From contig CM060311.1 in NCBI GenBank assembly GCA_030674185.1, positions 100,513,013-100,577,012 of the forward strand: a stretch of DNA of 64,000 nucleotides, read 5' to 3'. The position numbers were made by a program, and so were the translations under genes. The DNA is from Monoplex corrugatus (taxonomy: Eukaryota > Mollusca > Gastropoda > Littorinimorpha > Ranellidae). Shown here one piece after another: positions 1 to 11,314 of this stretch. Under the pieces are notes generated by a model. The model was not told where the DNA came from. It saw only the letters and a program-made list of their open reading frames with translations, and ran no database searches. Numbering within the stretch: position 1 is the first letter of the stretch; the number at the start of each line of letters is the position of its first letter.

Positions 1-209
1 AATGTTAATACTTTCTCATGGAATGGTTCACGGACTTGTTGGCTCAGTTGGTTAGAGTTAATGTTAATACTTTCTCATGGAATGGTTCACGGACTTGTTG
101 GCTGAGTTGGTTAGAGTTAATGTTTAATACTTTCTCATGGAATGGTTCAGGGCCTGGGTAGCTCAGTTGGTTAGAGTTAATGTTAATACTTTCTCTTGGA
201 ATGGTTCAC
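1..209. repeat. 59-bp tandem repeat with tRNA-like A-box
   Basis: About three and a half copies of a 59-bp unit, each holding GGCTCAGTTGGTTAGAG, which fits a Pol III A-box. The array runs directly into a degraded tRNA-Ile-like sequence, so it looks like tandem amplification of the head of a tRNA-derived repeat. Confidence 0.8.
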
Positions 210-285
210 GGCCTGGTTAGCTCAGCTGATTAAAGCACCATGCTGATAACACAGGAGGTGTGGGTTTTTTTGGCAATGCCTAGAG
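210..285 (+). repeat. Degenerate tRNA-Ile-like SINE head or tRNA pseudogene
   Basis: The sequence starts GGCCTGGTTAGCTCAGC and continues with an anticodon-arm-like stretch ATGCTGATAACAC, in which GAT could be the anticodon (Ile). The A-box is good. The T-arm is decayed: GGTTCGA is replaced by a run of T. It is probably not a working tRNA. It could be a SINE head or a pseudogene. Confidence 0.5.
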
Positions 286-429
286 TTTCTGTGCAGGTGT
301 AAGGCGTGTTCCGTGTTCATTTTGGATCTTCCCCACCACATGGCATCAGAGGTGTGAGTGCATATGGACTTTCCTCAGGATGGGTGGTGGCTGTGTGTGT
401 GTGGTTCTGTTTTTGCTGTGTGAGTGGCG

Positions 430-710
430 GTCATGTGATGTGAAAACTTGTTTGCAAATTGGTCAGATTGGCGTACATGTGATTGTAGCCCTGTATGGTC
501 AGATTGGCGTACATGTGATTGTAGCCCTGTGTGGTCAGACTGACTGTACTTGTGGTCAGTGTCAACTGGTTGCTGCATGTGGTCAGATTGACTGTACATG
601 TGGTCAGTGTCCAACTGGTTGCTGCATATATATGTGGTCAGTGTCAACTGGTTGCCATATGTAGCCAGACTGACTGTATGTCATCAACATAAACTGGTTG
701 CCATATGGAT
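430..710. repeat. Irregular tandem repeat (GGTCAGATTG / GTCAACTGGTTGC units)
   Basis: Diverged direct repeats of two related units, about 34 to 46 bp, sharing GGTCAG and TGTACATGTG. There is no gene. Short open frames here on both strands are by-products of the repeats. Confidence 0.6.
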
Positions 711-821
711 GATGATCAGATTTGAACACGTGGCCCTTGTCCACCCAGCTGTAATGGGTACCTGTCTCTCTTGACACGTGGAAGATGAATCAGCAAGGGA
801 GACAGGTGGGCATCATCCTTG

Positions 822-2110
822 TAATGCTGGTATTGAGAGAAGTCCTTTGGCTCCCTGACCCTGTCCACCAGCTTCTTACATACTGGTATTGAGAGAAGTC
901 CTTTGGCTCCCTGACCCTATCCACCAGCTTCCTACATACTGGTATTGAGAGAAGTCCTTTGGCTCCCTGACCCTATCCACCAGCTTCCTACATACTGGTA
1001 TTGAGAGAAGTCCTTTGGCTCCCTGACCCTATCCACCAGCTTCCTACATACTGGTATTGAGAGAAGTCCTTTGGCTCCCTGACCCTATCCACCAGCTTCC
1101 TACATACTAGTATTGAGAAAAGTCCTTTAACTCCCTGACCCTATCCACCAGCTTCCTACATACTGGTATTGAGAGATGTCCTTTAACTCCCTGACCCTAT
1201 CCACCAGCTTCCTACATACTGGTATTGAGAGAAGTCCTTTAACTCCCTGACCCTATCCACCAGCTTCCTACATACTGGTATTGAGAGAAGTCCTTTGGCT
1301 CCCTGACCCTGTCCACCAGCTTCCTACATACTGGTATTGAGAGAAGTCCTTTAACTCCCTGACCCTATCCACCAGCTTCCTACATACTGGTATTGAGAGA
1401 AGTCCTTTGGCTCCCTGACCCTATCCACCAGCTTCCTACATACTGGTATTGAGAGAAGTCTTTTGGCTCCCTGACCCTATCCACCAGCTTCCTACATACT
1501 GGTATTGAGAGAAGTCCTTTTGGCTCCCTGACCCTATCCACCAGCTTCCTGCATACTGGTATTGAGAGAAGTCCTTTGGCTCCCTGACCCTATCCACCAG
1601 TTTCCTACATACTGGTATTGAGAGAAGTCCTTTTGGCTCCCTGACCCTGTCCACCAGCTTCCTACATACTGGTATTGAGAGAAGTCCTTTGGCTCCCTGA
1701 CCCTGTCCACCAGCTTCCTACATACTGGTATTGAGAGAAGTCTTTTGGCTCCCTGACCCTGTCCACCAGCTTCCTACATACTGGTATTGAGAGAAGTCTT
1801 TTGGCTCCCTGACCCTATCCACCAGCTTCCTACATACTGGTATTGAGAGAAGTCTTGGCTCCCTGACCCTGTCCACCAGCTTCCTACATACTGGTATTGA
1901 GAGAAGTCTTTTGGCTCCCTGACCCTGTCCACCAGCTTCCTACATACTGGTATTGAGAGAAGTCTTTTGGCTCCCTGACCCTGTCCACCAGCTTCCTACA
2001 TACTGGTATTGAGAGAAGTCTTTTGGCTCCCTGACCCTGTCCACCAGCTTCCTACATACTGGTATTGAGAGAAGTCTTTTGGCTCCCTGACCCTGTCCAC
2101 CAGCTTCCTA
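822..2110. repeat. Minisatellite, about 55-bp unit, derived from a TTAA element end
   Basis: About 23 direct copies of a unit that holds CCTTTGGCTCCCTGACCCTA followed by TCCACCAGCTTCC. This part closely matches the terminal sequence of the TTAA-flanked palindromic elements at 6562-6668 and 14703-14894. The array therefore seems to have grown from one end of such an element. Confidence 0.85.
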
Positions 2111-2810
2111 TATTATCAGCCATGATACCAAAGCAAAAAACATAACCCTTTCACTCCCTATTGTATTCTCTAGCTTCCTCCAAAGAATCTGGTTAACTCA
2201 GAGAGGTTGTGAAAGATTGTGCAAGAAGCTGGTGAAGAGGGTGAGGGCGTGTAAGGGTCAAGTTTTTGCATATTTAGGAAGTTGGTGGGTAAGGTGATAG
2301 TGTGAAAGGGTTAAGCTTTTGCAGATGTAAATAGGGTGAGAGAGTTAAAGGGTTAAATTGTGGCATGTCCCATTCCCTGATAACCAGCCAGGTCAGGGAA
2401 AACGTTTGCCTTTGTACCGTTATTGTGTTCATGTATGTGTCTGAATGTTCCTCACAGCTGTTGGCATTATTGTACTGTATGTGAATTTTATGTCTTTAAT
2501 GTGTTAGCGGGTTATGAACATTCTTGTGCAGTCATCTTCATCTGTTCATTGAAACATCAGGGAAGGCTGGTGTTTTTTTACCCCCCTGAATTTTGGTGTA
2601 TTTGTTCTTTGCTGTCTTATAGATGCCTTATAAAGATCAGCCAGATCTTTTGGCTCCCTGACCTGTCCACCAGCTTCCTACATACTGGTGTTTTTTGCTT
2701 TGGTATCATGGCTGATAATATAGGAAGCTGGTGGACAGGGTCAGGGAGCCAAAAGACTTCTCTCAATACCAGTATGTAGGAAGCTGGTGGACAGGGTCAG
2801 GGAGCCAAAA
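2077..2810. mobile_element. Palindromic structure flanking the minisatellite (MITE-like)
   Basis: The end of the array plus about 40 bp of unique sequence (2077-2140) returns in inverted orientation at 2690-2754. Two inverted array units follow, up to 2810. The interior holds several CCCTTTCACTCCC and AAAGGGTTAA motifs of the same TTAA element family. It reads as a nested or inverted duplication of a short non-autonomous DNA element. No transposase is seen. Confidence 0.55.
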
Positions 2811-3526
2811 GATCTTGCTACTATCATCTCCATCGTATAAGCCTGATCAGGAAGTATCTCTCTGTCGAAACAACTGCAAAACTCGTTCTCTCCTTCATAA
2901 TGTCTCGCATTGACTATTGCAATTCACTCCTGTCTGGTCTTCCTGCCTCCACCATTCACATCCTACAGCGCATTCAAAACAATGCTGTACGCCTTGTACT
3001 CAAAAAGAAAAAAGCTGACCACATATCTCTTCTCCTGGCACAACTTCACTGGCTCCCTGTATCAAAGCGCATACAGTACAAACTAGACACCATGTGCTAC
3101 AAAAGCCTCAATAACGCAGCCCCCGATTACCTGTCAAGCCTACTTGAGATCTATGTTCCCTCACGTACCCTCCGCTCTGCCTCCGATCCTCTGACTTTTC
3201 GCTTTCCACGCACTAAGCTCAATACCTATGGTCCACGAGCCTTCTCTGTTTCTGGTCCACTCTCCTGGAACAAACTTCCTCTCTCAGTCCGTCAGCAACC
3301 TACTTTTGCCTCCTTCAAGTCCGCTCTCAAAACTCACCTTTTCTCCTCTGCATAAAATCCTAACCTCACCCAACCCCCCTCTGCAGCCTGTCTCCGCTCG
3401 GAGGGGAATCACTTTGTTTTAATATATAATTGTATATAATGTGCTCTCTGTGGTTTTCCATTGGTTTTATTCTTGCTTTTATTGCTTTTATTCTTTTCTC
3501 CCCATTTGTGGCCATGCGTGTGTGTG

Positions 3527-3578
<52 letters not shown>

Positions 3579-3910
3579 TGTGCGTGTGTGCGTGCGTGCG
3601 TGTGTGCGTGTGTGTCTTTTCGGCGCTTGGATTTGATTTTGTCGAGATTTGCGCTATATAAATATTGTAATTATTATGTATGCATGTGCGTACGTATGTA
3701 TGTATGTATACGCTTAGATTTATGTATGTATGTATGTATGCATGTATACGCTCAGCTTAGATTTATGTATGTAAGTATGTAAGCATGTATGTATGCATGT
3801 ATACGCTCATATGTATGTAGGTATGTATGCATGTATACGCTCAGCGCTTAGATTTGATTTTATCAAGATTTTGCGCTATATAAATAATATATATTATTAT
3901 TATTATTATC
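2811..3910 (+). mobile_element. 5'-truncated L2/CR1-like LINE, 3' end
   Basis: It begins at AGATCTTGCTACTATCATC, the same internal sequence found near 63375 in a longer copy, so the 5' part is missing. It carries the C-terminal part of the reverse transcriptase ORF (2900-3355). The 3' UTR is rich in GT and GTAT repeats. The sequence GCGCTATATAAATA appears twice (near 3650 and 3878), and the tail is (ATT)n. Two related copies lie at 29052-30244 and 61857-64000. Confidence 0.85.
2900..3355 (+). CDS. LINE reverse transcriptase C-terminal fragment
   Basis: A 151-residue open frame from the thumb and C-terminal region of an L2/CR1-like retrotransposon polymerase. Visible family motifs are IDYCNSLLSGLP, a HWLPV block, a PSRTLRS block and an FKSALKTHLF ending. 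It is a transposon remnant with no catalytic YADD segment, so it cannot be an active enzyme alone. The first Met sits inside the ancestral ORF and is not a true start; the frame is open upstream. Confidence 0.85.
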   Translation: MSRIDYCNSLLSGLPASTIHILQRIQNNAVRLVLKKKKADHISLLLAQLHWLPVSKRIQYKLDTMCYKSLNNAAPDYLSSLLEIYVPSRTLRSASDPLTFRFPRTKLNTYGPRAFSVSGPLSWNKLPLSVRQQPTFASFKSALKTHLFSSA

Positions 3911-4057
3911 AGTTAATGAACATTTGTTCCTGTGTTGTGTTATTTTAAATGTGCGTTCAGATCTTATTTTTGTGTTTTTTTGGTTCCTGTTCGCTTGAAC
4001 GTGGTTGGTCCTTTTGCTTTGGCACTCTTTGTGCTTGATGACTGTTTCAGGTGGCTC

Positions 4058-5112
4058 TTAACTCACTCGGTACGGAGAGTTTTTCCCCTTGCGTTTCCCC
4101 AGGGATGGCCCATTTTGAAGGGTTAGGAAAAAAATCACAAAAAATACAAAACATAAAGGAACAAAATGAAACTTTCAGATGTGAATATTTACATGTTGGG
4201 TTAGTTCATGCCAAAATATTGAAGTTCTTCCTTGAATTTTTCTTCTTCATGTGCCACGTTGAAAATACTCCAAATTTTGTGGTCAGGATCACCGTACAGT
4301 CACACACTTTAATCAGCTCTATGAACACACAGTCAAGGGTGAGAAGGTCTTTGTATGCACAAAACAACATGAATAAAGTAGACTTTGCTCAGGGTAAAAA
4401 AAAAAGATTATTAGCGATATTATATGAATAAATGTTACAAATTGTTACACAGGGGAATTATGGGGGCGTGGCACTCAAATGAGACATGCAGGCCACAAGA
4501 GCTAGAGAAGGAGGCAAAGTGGGAGAAAAACTAAAGTCTTCATGCCAGTCAACCATAGGAAAGTGAATGAAATCTCCATCAGACATGCGACTCACTGTAC
4601 TTGGCCTGCTGACTGCTCGCCTCTCGTGACGTGTACGCCCACCTCCCTGTCGTCTGAAACTGGGTCACTGTCAGTACCTTCTTGCTGGCAGCTTCCATCA
4701 CTTGATACACTTTCATCATTATCTTCAGCATACTCCTCGATGTCCAATCCTTCAGTTTGAAGCACTTCAATCACATTAGCAGCAGTAAAACGCGGCCGTC
4801 GCAATCTAATTTGTTTGAAAACTCGTACTCGCCTGCGACGCCATTTTCGACATGAATGCAGATTAGCAGTCGTCGTGGGGTGCCGAAGTGAATCGTTTCC
4901 TGACGAGCGTATGGCTACGGAATCTCACGAAGCAACTTTCCCCTTGACCCTTGACACGTTTGCAGTGACCAGTGTGGCTATGGTAGGTGTGCAAGGTCTA
5001 AAGGGGAGCGTTGAAAAATTTTTAATTATCGAAACCGCTATAGCGTTCCGTCGTACGCAACCATGCCTTTTATCATGACCGCTATAGAGTTCCGTTGTAC
5101 CGAGTGAGTTAA
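4058..5112 (-). mobile_element. PiggyBac-like non-autonomous element with TTAA flanks
   Basis: The left end is TTAA followed by CTCACTCGGTAC. The right end is the exact inverse, GTACCGAGTGAG followed by TTAA. The TTAA target duplication and short perfect inverted repeats are the hallmark of the piggyBac superfamily. Inside, only a piece resembling a transposase N-terminus remains (4592-4804, - strand). The rest, including any DDE core, is absent. The element sits just upstream of an RMI1 exon, inside an intron. Confidence 0.75.
4592..4804 (-). pseudogene. PiggyBac-like transposase N-terminal fragment
   Basis: The minus-strand frame reads RRPRFTAANVIEVL, then an acidic stretch rich in D, E and S. 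This layout (a short FTA-x-x-VIE helix followed by an acidic linker) is typical of the N-terminus of piggyBac-like transposases. No ATG starts this frame; the reported start is TTG, so the true start may be mutated. The frame ends after about 70 residues and no catalytic core follows. It is a fossil inside the 4058-5112 element. Confidence 0.5.
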
Positions 5113-5160
5113 CTTCCTTGTGCTTGTTCTTTATGTGTATTCTGTTTTTGACTGTTTCAG

Positions 5161-5294
5161 GTGATTATCCATGGGCAGGTGAAATGTCGACGAGGTGTGT
5201 TGATGCTGACTGCGGACAATGTCCAGATACTCGGAGGTGAAGTAGACTCCTTGATCGAGACCATCACACCTGTTGCTGTGCTTGAAGAGGCCAT
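5161..5294 (+). CDS. RMI1: RMI1 exon, end of N-terminal OB-fold region
   Basis: The exon follows a strong acceptor (TTTTTGACTGTTTCAG) and ends before the donor GTGAGT. It translates in frame 0 with the motifs CRRGVLMLT and NVQILGGEVDSLIE, which match the conserved RGVLLL...NVKVLGGEVD block of RMI1. In known RMI1 proteins this block closes the N-terminal OB-fold region that binds topoisomerase III alpha and supports Holliday-junction dissolution with BLM. The exon ends in phase 2. The next recognised exon starts in phase 0, so at least one exon between them is missing. Earlier N-terminal exons must lie upstream of the window; none was found within it. Confidence 0.88.
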
Positions 5295-5404
5295 GTGAGT
5301 GTGTGAATTTGTAGTCAGTTTGTGTGTTATTGTCACTGTAGATCTCAGGACATCTTTATTTTCTGAACAGGAAAAATAATCAGTTGCTTCAGACATAAGG
5401 CAGT

Positions 5405-6290
5405 GAGCACGGCACAGCAGTTCCAAGTGTGAGGCACCAGGAAACAAGAGGGTATAGGTGCGTTGCCCACAAGTGTGAGGCACCAGGAAACAACAGGGTA
5501 GGTGAGTTGCCCACAGGTGTGAGGCACCAGGAAACAAGAGGGTAGGTGAGTTGCCCACAAGTGTGAGGCATCAGGAAACAGGGTAGGTGAGTTGCCCACA
5601 AGTGTGAGGCACCAGGAAACAAGAGGGTAGGTGAGTTGCCCACAAGTGTGAGACACCAGGAAACAAGAGGGTAGGTGTGTTGCCCACAGGTGTGAGGCAC
5701 CAGGAAACAAGAGGGTAGGTGAGTTGCCCATAGGTGTGAGGCACCAGGAAACAAGAGGGTAGGTGAGTTGCCCACAAGTGTGAGACACCAGGAAACAGGG
5801 TAGGTGAGTTGCCCACAAGTGTGAGGCACCAGGAAACAAGAGGGTAGGTGAGTTGCCCATAGGTGTGAGACACCAGGAAACAAGAGGGTAGGTGAGTTGC
5901 CCATAGGTGTGAGGCACCAGGAAACAAGAGGGTAGGTGAGTTGCCCACAAGTGTGAGGCACCAGGAAACAGGGTAGGTGAGTTGCCCACAAGTGTGAGAC
6001 ACCAGGAAACAGGGTAGGTGAGTTGCCCACAAGTGTGAGGCACCAGGAAACAAGAGGGTAGGTGAGTTGCCCATAGGTGTGAGACACCAGGAAACAAGAG
6101 GGTAGGTGAGTTGCCCACAAGTGTGAGGCACCAGGAAACAAGAGGGTAGGTGAGTTGCCCATAGGTGTGAGACACCAGGAAACAAGAGGGTAGGTGAGTT
6201 GCCCACAAGTGTGAGACACCAGGAAACAGGGTAGGTGAGTTGCCCACAAGTGTGAGGCACCAGGAAACAAGAGGGTAGGTGAGTTGCCCA
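5405..6290. repeat. Minisatellite, 44-bp unit
   Basis: About 20 copies of a 44-bp unit containing GTGAGGCACCAGGAAACA and GTAGGTGAGTTGCCCA. It lies in the RMI1 intron after 5294. Three minus-strand frames of 250 to 300 codons across it are artefacts, since 44 is not a multiple of three and each frame cycles through all three readings. Confidence 0.95.
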
Positions 6291-6441
6291 AAAGATGACC
6301 CAGAAAGATAAACCAGACGACACTGTCGGTGATAACAAGAAGATGAGCGTTGTCAGATCACTCCATGAGCTTTGGACAGAGAAGAATGACTGTCACCTTC
6401 TGTCCACAGAACAGAACATGGTCCTGATGACTGCACGGGCC

Positions 6442-6513
6442 ACAACAGACAGGGTGTACACAACAGACAGGGTGTACACAACAGACAGGGTGTACACAAC
6501 AGACAGGGTGTAC
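6442..6513. repeat. 18-bp tandem repeat, four copies
   Basis: Four perfect copies of CAACAGACAGGGTGTACA follow a pyrimidine-rich AG at about 6408. Intronic. Confidence 0.9.
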
Positions 6514-6561
6514 ATATGAACTACACGTTCAGCTGTCACCTTCACCAGTCTGCCCTGGTTG

Positions 6562-6668
6562 TTAACCTTTTGACTCCTGCACTCTGCCCACCATCATCCT
6601 GCATTGTCAATCATGCTAGCAAAAAAAAAATGTTGCTGGTGGATAGGGTGAGGGAGTCAAAGGGTTAA
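6562..6668. mobile_element. Short TTAA-flanked palindromic MITE
   Basis: The left end is TTAACCTTTTGACTCC. The right end is GGGAGTCAAAGGGTTAA, its near-perfect inverse. The TTAA plus CCY termini suggest a piggyBac-type MITE. Length is about 107 bp, with no coding capacity. The same family appears at 14703-14894 and within 2140-2360. Confidence 0.65.
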
Positions 6669-6734
6669 GTTTTTGCAGTTGGTGGATAGGGTGTAGAAGT
6701 CAGAGGATTAGAATAGTTGAAGACATTCCAGCAG

Positions 6735-9700
6735 TAATGCCTGTGTCAATGATAAAGACAGTTAAACACACTACAGTGATGATGTCTGTATCAATGGTAA
6801 ACACAGTTAAACACACTACAGTGATGATGTCTGTATCACATGGTAATGACAGTTAAACACACTACAGTGATGATGTCTGTATCACATGGTAAAGACAGTT
6901 AAACACACTACAGTGATGATGTCTGTATCAATGGTAAACACAGTTAAACACACTACAGTGATGATGTCTGTATCACATGGTAAAGACAGTTAAACACACT
7001 ACAGTGATGATGTCTGTATCACATGGTAAAGACAGTTAAACACACTACAGTGATGATGTCTGTATCACATGGTAATGACAGTTAAACACACTACAGTGAT
7101 GATGTCTGTATCAATGGTAATGACAGTTAAACACACTACAGTGATGATGTCTGTATCACATGGTAAAGACAGTTAAACACACTACAGTGATGATGTCTGT
7201 ATCAATGGTAATGACAGTTAAACACACTACAGTGATGATGTCTGTATCACATGGTAATGACAGTTAAACACACTACAGTGATGATGTCTGTATCACATGG
7301 TAATGACAGTTAAACACACTACAGTGATGATGTCTGTATCAATTGTAAAGACAGTTAAACACACTACAGTGATGATGTCTGTATCACATGGTAATGACAG
7401 TTAAACACACTACAGTGATGATGTCTGTATCAATGGTAAAGACAGTTAAACACACTACAGTGATGATGTCTGTATCAATGGTAATGACAGTTAAACACAC
7501 TACAGTGATGATGTCTGTATCACATGGTAATGACAGTTAAACACACTACAGTGATGATGTCTGTATCACATGGTAATGACAGTTAAACACACTACAGTGA
7601 TGATGTCTGTATCAATGGTAAAGACAGTTAAACACACTACAGTGATGATGTCTGTATCACATGGTAATGACAGTTAAACACACTACAGTGATGATGTCTG
7701 TATCAATGGTAAAGACAGTTAAACACACTACAGTGATGATGTCTGTATCAATGGTAATGACAGTTAAACACACTACAGTGATGATGTCTGTATCAATGGT
7801 AATGACAGTTAAACACACTACAGTGATGATGTCTGTATCAATGGTAAAGACAGTTAAACACACTACAGTGATGATGTCTGTGTCATATGGTAATGACAGT
7901 TAAACACACTACAGTGATGATGTCTGTATCACATGGTAATGACAGTTAAACACACTACAGTGATGATGTCTGTATCAATGGTAAAGACAGTTAAACACAC
8001 TACAGTGATGATGTCTGTATCACATGGTAAAGACAGTTAAACACACTACAGTGATGATGTCTGTATCAATGGTAAAGACAGTTGAACACACTACAGTGAT
8101 GATGTCTGTATCAATGGTAAAGACAGTTAAACACACTACAGTGATGATGTCTGTATCACATGGTAATGACAGTTAAACACATTACAGTGATGATGTCTGT
8201 GTCATATGGTAAAGACAGTTAAACACACTACAGTGATGATGTCTGTATCAATGGTAAAGACAGTTAAACACACTACAGTGATCATGTCTGTATCACATGG
8301 TAATGACAGTTAAACACACTACAGTGATGATGTCTGTATCACATGGTAATGACAGTTAAACACACTACAGTGATGATGTCTGTATCACATGGTAAAGACA
8401 GTTAAACACACTACAGTGATGATGTCTGTATCAATGGTAAAGACAGTTAAACACACTACAGTGATGATGTCTGTATCAATGATAAAGACAGTTAAACACA
8501 CTACAGTGATGATGCCTGTATCACATGGTAAAGACAGTTAAACACACTACAGTGATGATGTCTGTATCACATGGTAATGACAGTTAAACACACTACAGTG
8601 ATGATGTCTGTATCACATGGTAATGACAGTTAAACACACTACAGTGATGATGTCTGTATCAATTGTAAAGACAGTTAAACACACTACAGTGATGATGTCT
8701 GTATCACATGGTAAAGACAGTTAAACACACTACAGTGATGATGTCTGTATCACATGGTAAAGACAGTTAAACACACTACAGTGATGATGTCTGTATCAAT
8801 GGTAATGACAGTTAAACACACTACAGTGATGATGTCTGTATCAATTGTAAAGACAGTTAAACACACTACAGTGATGATGTCTGTATCAATGGTAAACACA
8901 GTTAAACACACTACAGTGATGATGTCTGTGTCATATGGTAAAGACAGTTAAACACACTACAGTGATGATGTCTGTATCAATGGTAATGACAGTTAAACAC
9001 ACTATAGTGATGATGTCTGTATCACATGGTAATGACAGTTAAACACACTACAGTGATGATGTCTGTATCAATGGTAATGACAGTTAAACACACTACAGTG
9101 ATCATGTCTGTATCACATGGTAAAGACAGTTAAACACACTACAGTGATGATGTCTGTGTCATATGGTAATGACAGTTTAACACACTACAGTGATGATGTC
9201 TGTGTCATATGGTAAAGACAGTTAAACACACTACAGTGATGATGTCTGTATCACATGGTAATGACAGTTAAACACACTACAGTGATGATGTCTGTGTCAT
9301 ATGGTAAAGACAGTTAAACACACTACAGTGATGATGACTGTATCAATGGTAATGACAGTTAAACACACTACAGTGATGATGTCTGTATCACATGGTAATG
9401 ACAGTTAAACACACTACAGTGATGATGTCTGTGTCATATGGTAATGACAGTTAAACACACTACAGTGATGATGTCTGTATCAATGGTAATGACAGTTAGA
9501 CACACTACAGTGATGATGTCTGTATCAATGGTAATGACAGTTAAACACACTACAGTGATGATGTCTGTATCACATGGTAAAGACAGTTAAACACACTACA
9601 GTGATGATGTCTGTGTCATATGGTAAAGACAGTTAAACACACTACAGTGATGATGTCTGTGTCATATGGTAATGACAGTTAAACACACTACAGTGATGAT

Positions 9701-9834
9701 GTCTGTATCGATGATAAATGTATCAATGATAATGACAGTTAAACACACGACAGTGATGATGTCTGTATCACATGGTAATGACAGTTAAACACACTACAGT
9801 GATGATGTCTGTATCACATGGTAAAGACAGTTAA
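6735..9834. repeat. Minisatellite, 45-46-bp unit (left block)
   Basis: About 68 copies of a 45-46-bp unit containing GACAGTTAAACACACTACAG and TGATGATGTCTGTATCA. Each unit holds one TTAA. The array is split at one of these TTAA sites by a piggyBac-like element (9835-11717) and resumes at 11718. Confidence 0.95.
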
Positions 9835-10105
9835 CCTCTTCACTGCGCTGTTGACGAGTGACGATCGTCATAGAAACCGTCGTCTGCAATGCTCTGTTGA
9901 CGATCGCGGATCGTCCCGTATCAAGCACTCTTTCTCTTTTCGTCTAGCACATGACAGAATCGTTCTATTTATGATTTGATTAGGTCCCTTGACAATCTTC
10001 GCTCTTTGAGTGCCGTTTGTTCAAGTTATTTAGATCATTTGCATAATTTATCACGATCGATTGGCAAGGTGCTACGAAGTTGAGTTTTCAGTTTTTGAAG
10101 CGCTA

Positions 10106-10320
10106 TGGCTGCCCCACAACGAACCTACACAGTTGCAGAAGTTATTGAAGCGATTTTTCGAGATCAAGACAGTGGAGATGAAGACTTCAAGCCAGCTGGC
10201 TTCTAACTTCGTGAAGTTGATGCCAACGACCCAGATTTTGATGTGGAAGAATCTTTGGGTGACTGATCGTCAAAATCAAAGTAGGCCTATGGAGATCCGA
10301 TTGTTCCAGATGCAGGTAGG
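10106..10320 (+). pseudogene. PiggyBac-like transposase N-terminus, broken
   Basis: Read from ATG at 10106, the frame gives MAAPQRTYTVAEVIEAIF, then the acidic stretch DSGDEDF. This closely resembles the N-terminus of piggyBac-like transposases (V-x-E-x-I-E-x-I-F followed by an acidic linker). In-frame stops occur at about 10204, 10264 and 10279, so it is dead. It ends at a possible donor, GATGCAG|GTAGGT near 10315. Another frame here, of 97 residues starting at 10061, has no recognisable content and is judged a shadow. Confidence 0.55.
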
Positions 10321-10559
10321 TGTATTTGAGAGCTTTATTCATTTTATAACATGATTGTATTGCTTTCTTCTCAGTATATTTATAAATAGAACAGCTAAGT
10401 GTGTGTATTGATGGCTGAGCCCTTTGTTTGGGCCTGGTCAGCGAGCGAGCCAGTGACCGAGTGGGCAGTGTGTTCGACCTGTGGGCGTGTCACTCGTCGC
10501 TCGCTCGTTGCATGCTGTGTGTGTCTTGTTGATGATTTGTTTTTCTGGTCGGCCTCTGC

Positions 10560-10735
10560 CCTGTGCTCTCTCTCTGGCCTTTGTGTGTTTGTGTGAGGAG
10601 TAGGCTACTATCTCCCTGGCCTTTGTGTGTTTGTGTGAGGAGTAGGCTACTATCTCCCTGGCCTTTGTGTGTTTGTGTGAGGAGTAGGCTACTATCTCCA
10701 TGGCCTGTGTGTGTTTATGTGAGGAGTAGGGTGGG
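10560..10735. repeat. About 52-bp tandem repeat, three to four copies
   Basis: Units contain TATCTCCCTGGCCTTTGTG and GTGTGAGGAGTAGGCTAC. They lie within the piggyBac-like element. GT and GA microsatellite follows (10745-10806), and a longer (GT)n at 10980-11070. Confidence 0.85.
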
Positions 10736-11004
10736 AGCAGAGGGGTGTGCGTGTGTGTGTGTGTGTGTGAGAGAGAGAGAAAGAGAGACAGAGAGAGAGA
10801 GAGAGACTGTTGGTGTGACTTTTTATAGGAAATTGAAAGCATTCAGTGATAATACTGACAGAAACAATGTTGTAATGAAGTCACTTTGGTAGAAGCAGTG
10901 CTCACTGGGTTTCTTTGCAGTGTTTGCTTGAGGAAAATGAAAGGGGGCGTGGCATGGGGGAGTAGCATGCTACCTATGTCAGTGTGTGTGTGTGTGTGTG
11001 TGTA

Positions 11005-11056
<52 letters not shown>

Positions 11057-11134
11057 TGTGTGTGTGTGTGACTTTTTTTATTTTATAAAATATGTGGAAA
11101 TTTGAATCCTTGCTTTCACTGTGCTACAGGTATG

Positions 11135-11314
11135 GTAATGCAGCATGGTGATGATGTTTGGCCTGGACCTGCTGTTGCTGGACCTGCTGTTGCTGGACCT
11201 GCTGTTGCTGGGCCTGCTAGAAGGGGAAGGGGAGCAAGAGGGGGAAGGAGAGGACTGTGTTTAGAAGACTGCTTCCAGAACTACCACACTCAGAAGCGTT
11301 TTTACTGGGGATAG
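11135..11314 (+). pseudogene. PiggyBac-like transposase C-terminal cysteine-rich remnant
   Basis: The frame contains GPAVA repeats, an Arg/Gly-rich stretch (RRGRGARGGRRG) and ends LCLEDCFQNYHTQKRFYW before a stop. The LC-x3-CF-x2-YHT ending is characteristic of the C-terminal zinc-binding domain of piggyBac transposases. The preceding cysteine pairs are absent, so the finger is incomplete. Orientation and order agree with the N-terminal piece at 10106, which supports one internally deleted element. Confidence 0.6.

Noticed and set aside
4040..4057. A copy of the RMI1 acceptor (GACTGTTTCAGGTG) upstream of the piggyBac-like element
   Set aside because: It repeats the acceptor at 5148-5163, but the following sequence is not coding. 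At most it is a decayed duplicate, so it was not called as an exon.
6409..6452. Candidate RMI1 exon after CCTTCTGTCCACAG, before GTGTAC
   Set aside because: 44 nt gives the wrong phase for joining 5294 to 15022, and there is no recognisable protein similarity.
10061..10354. 97-codon frame in the piggyBac-like element
   Set aside because: It overlaps the better-supported frame starting at 10106, which has the transposase N-terminal pattern. This frame shows no family features.
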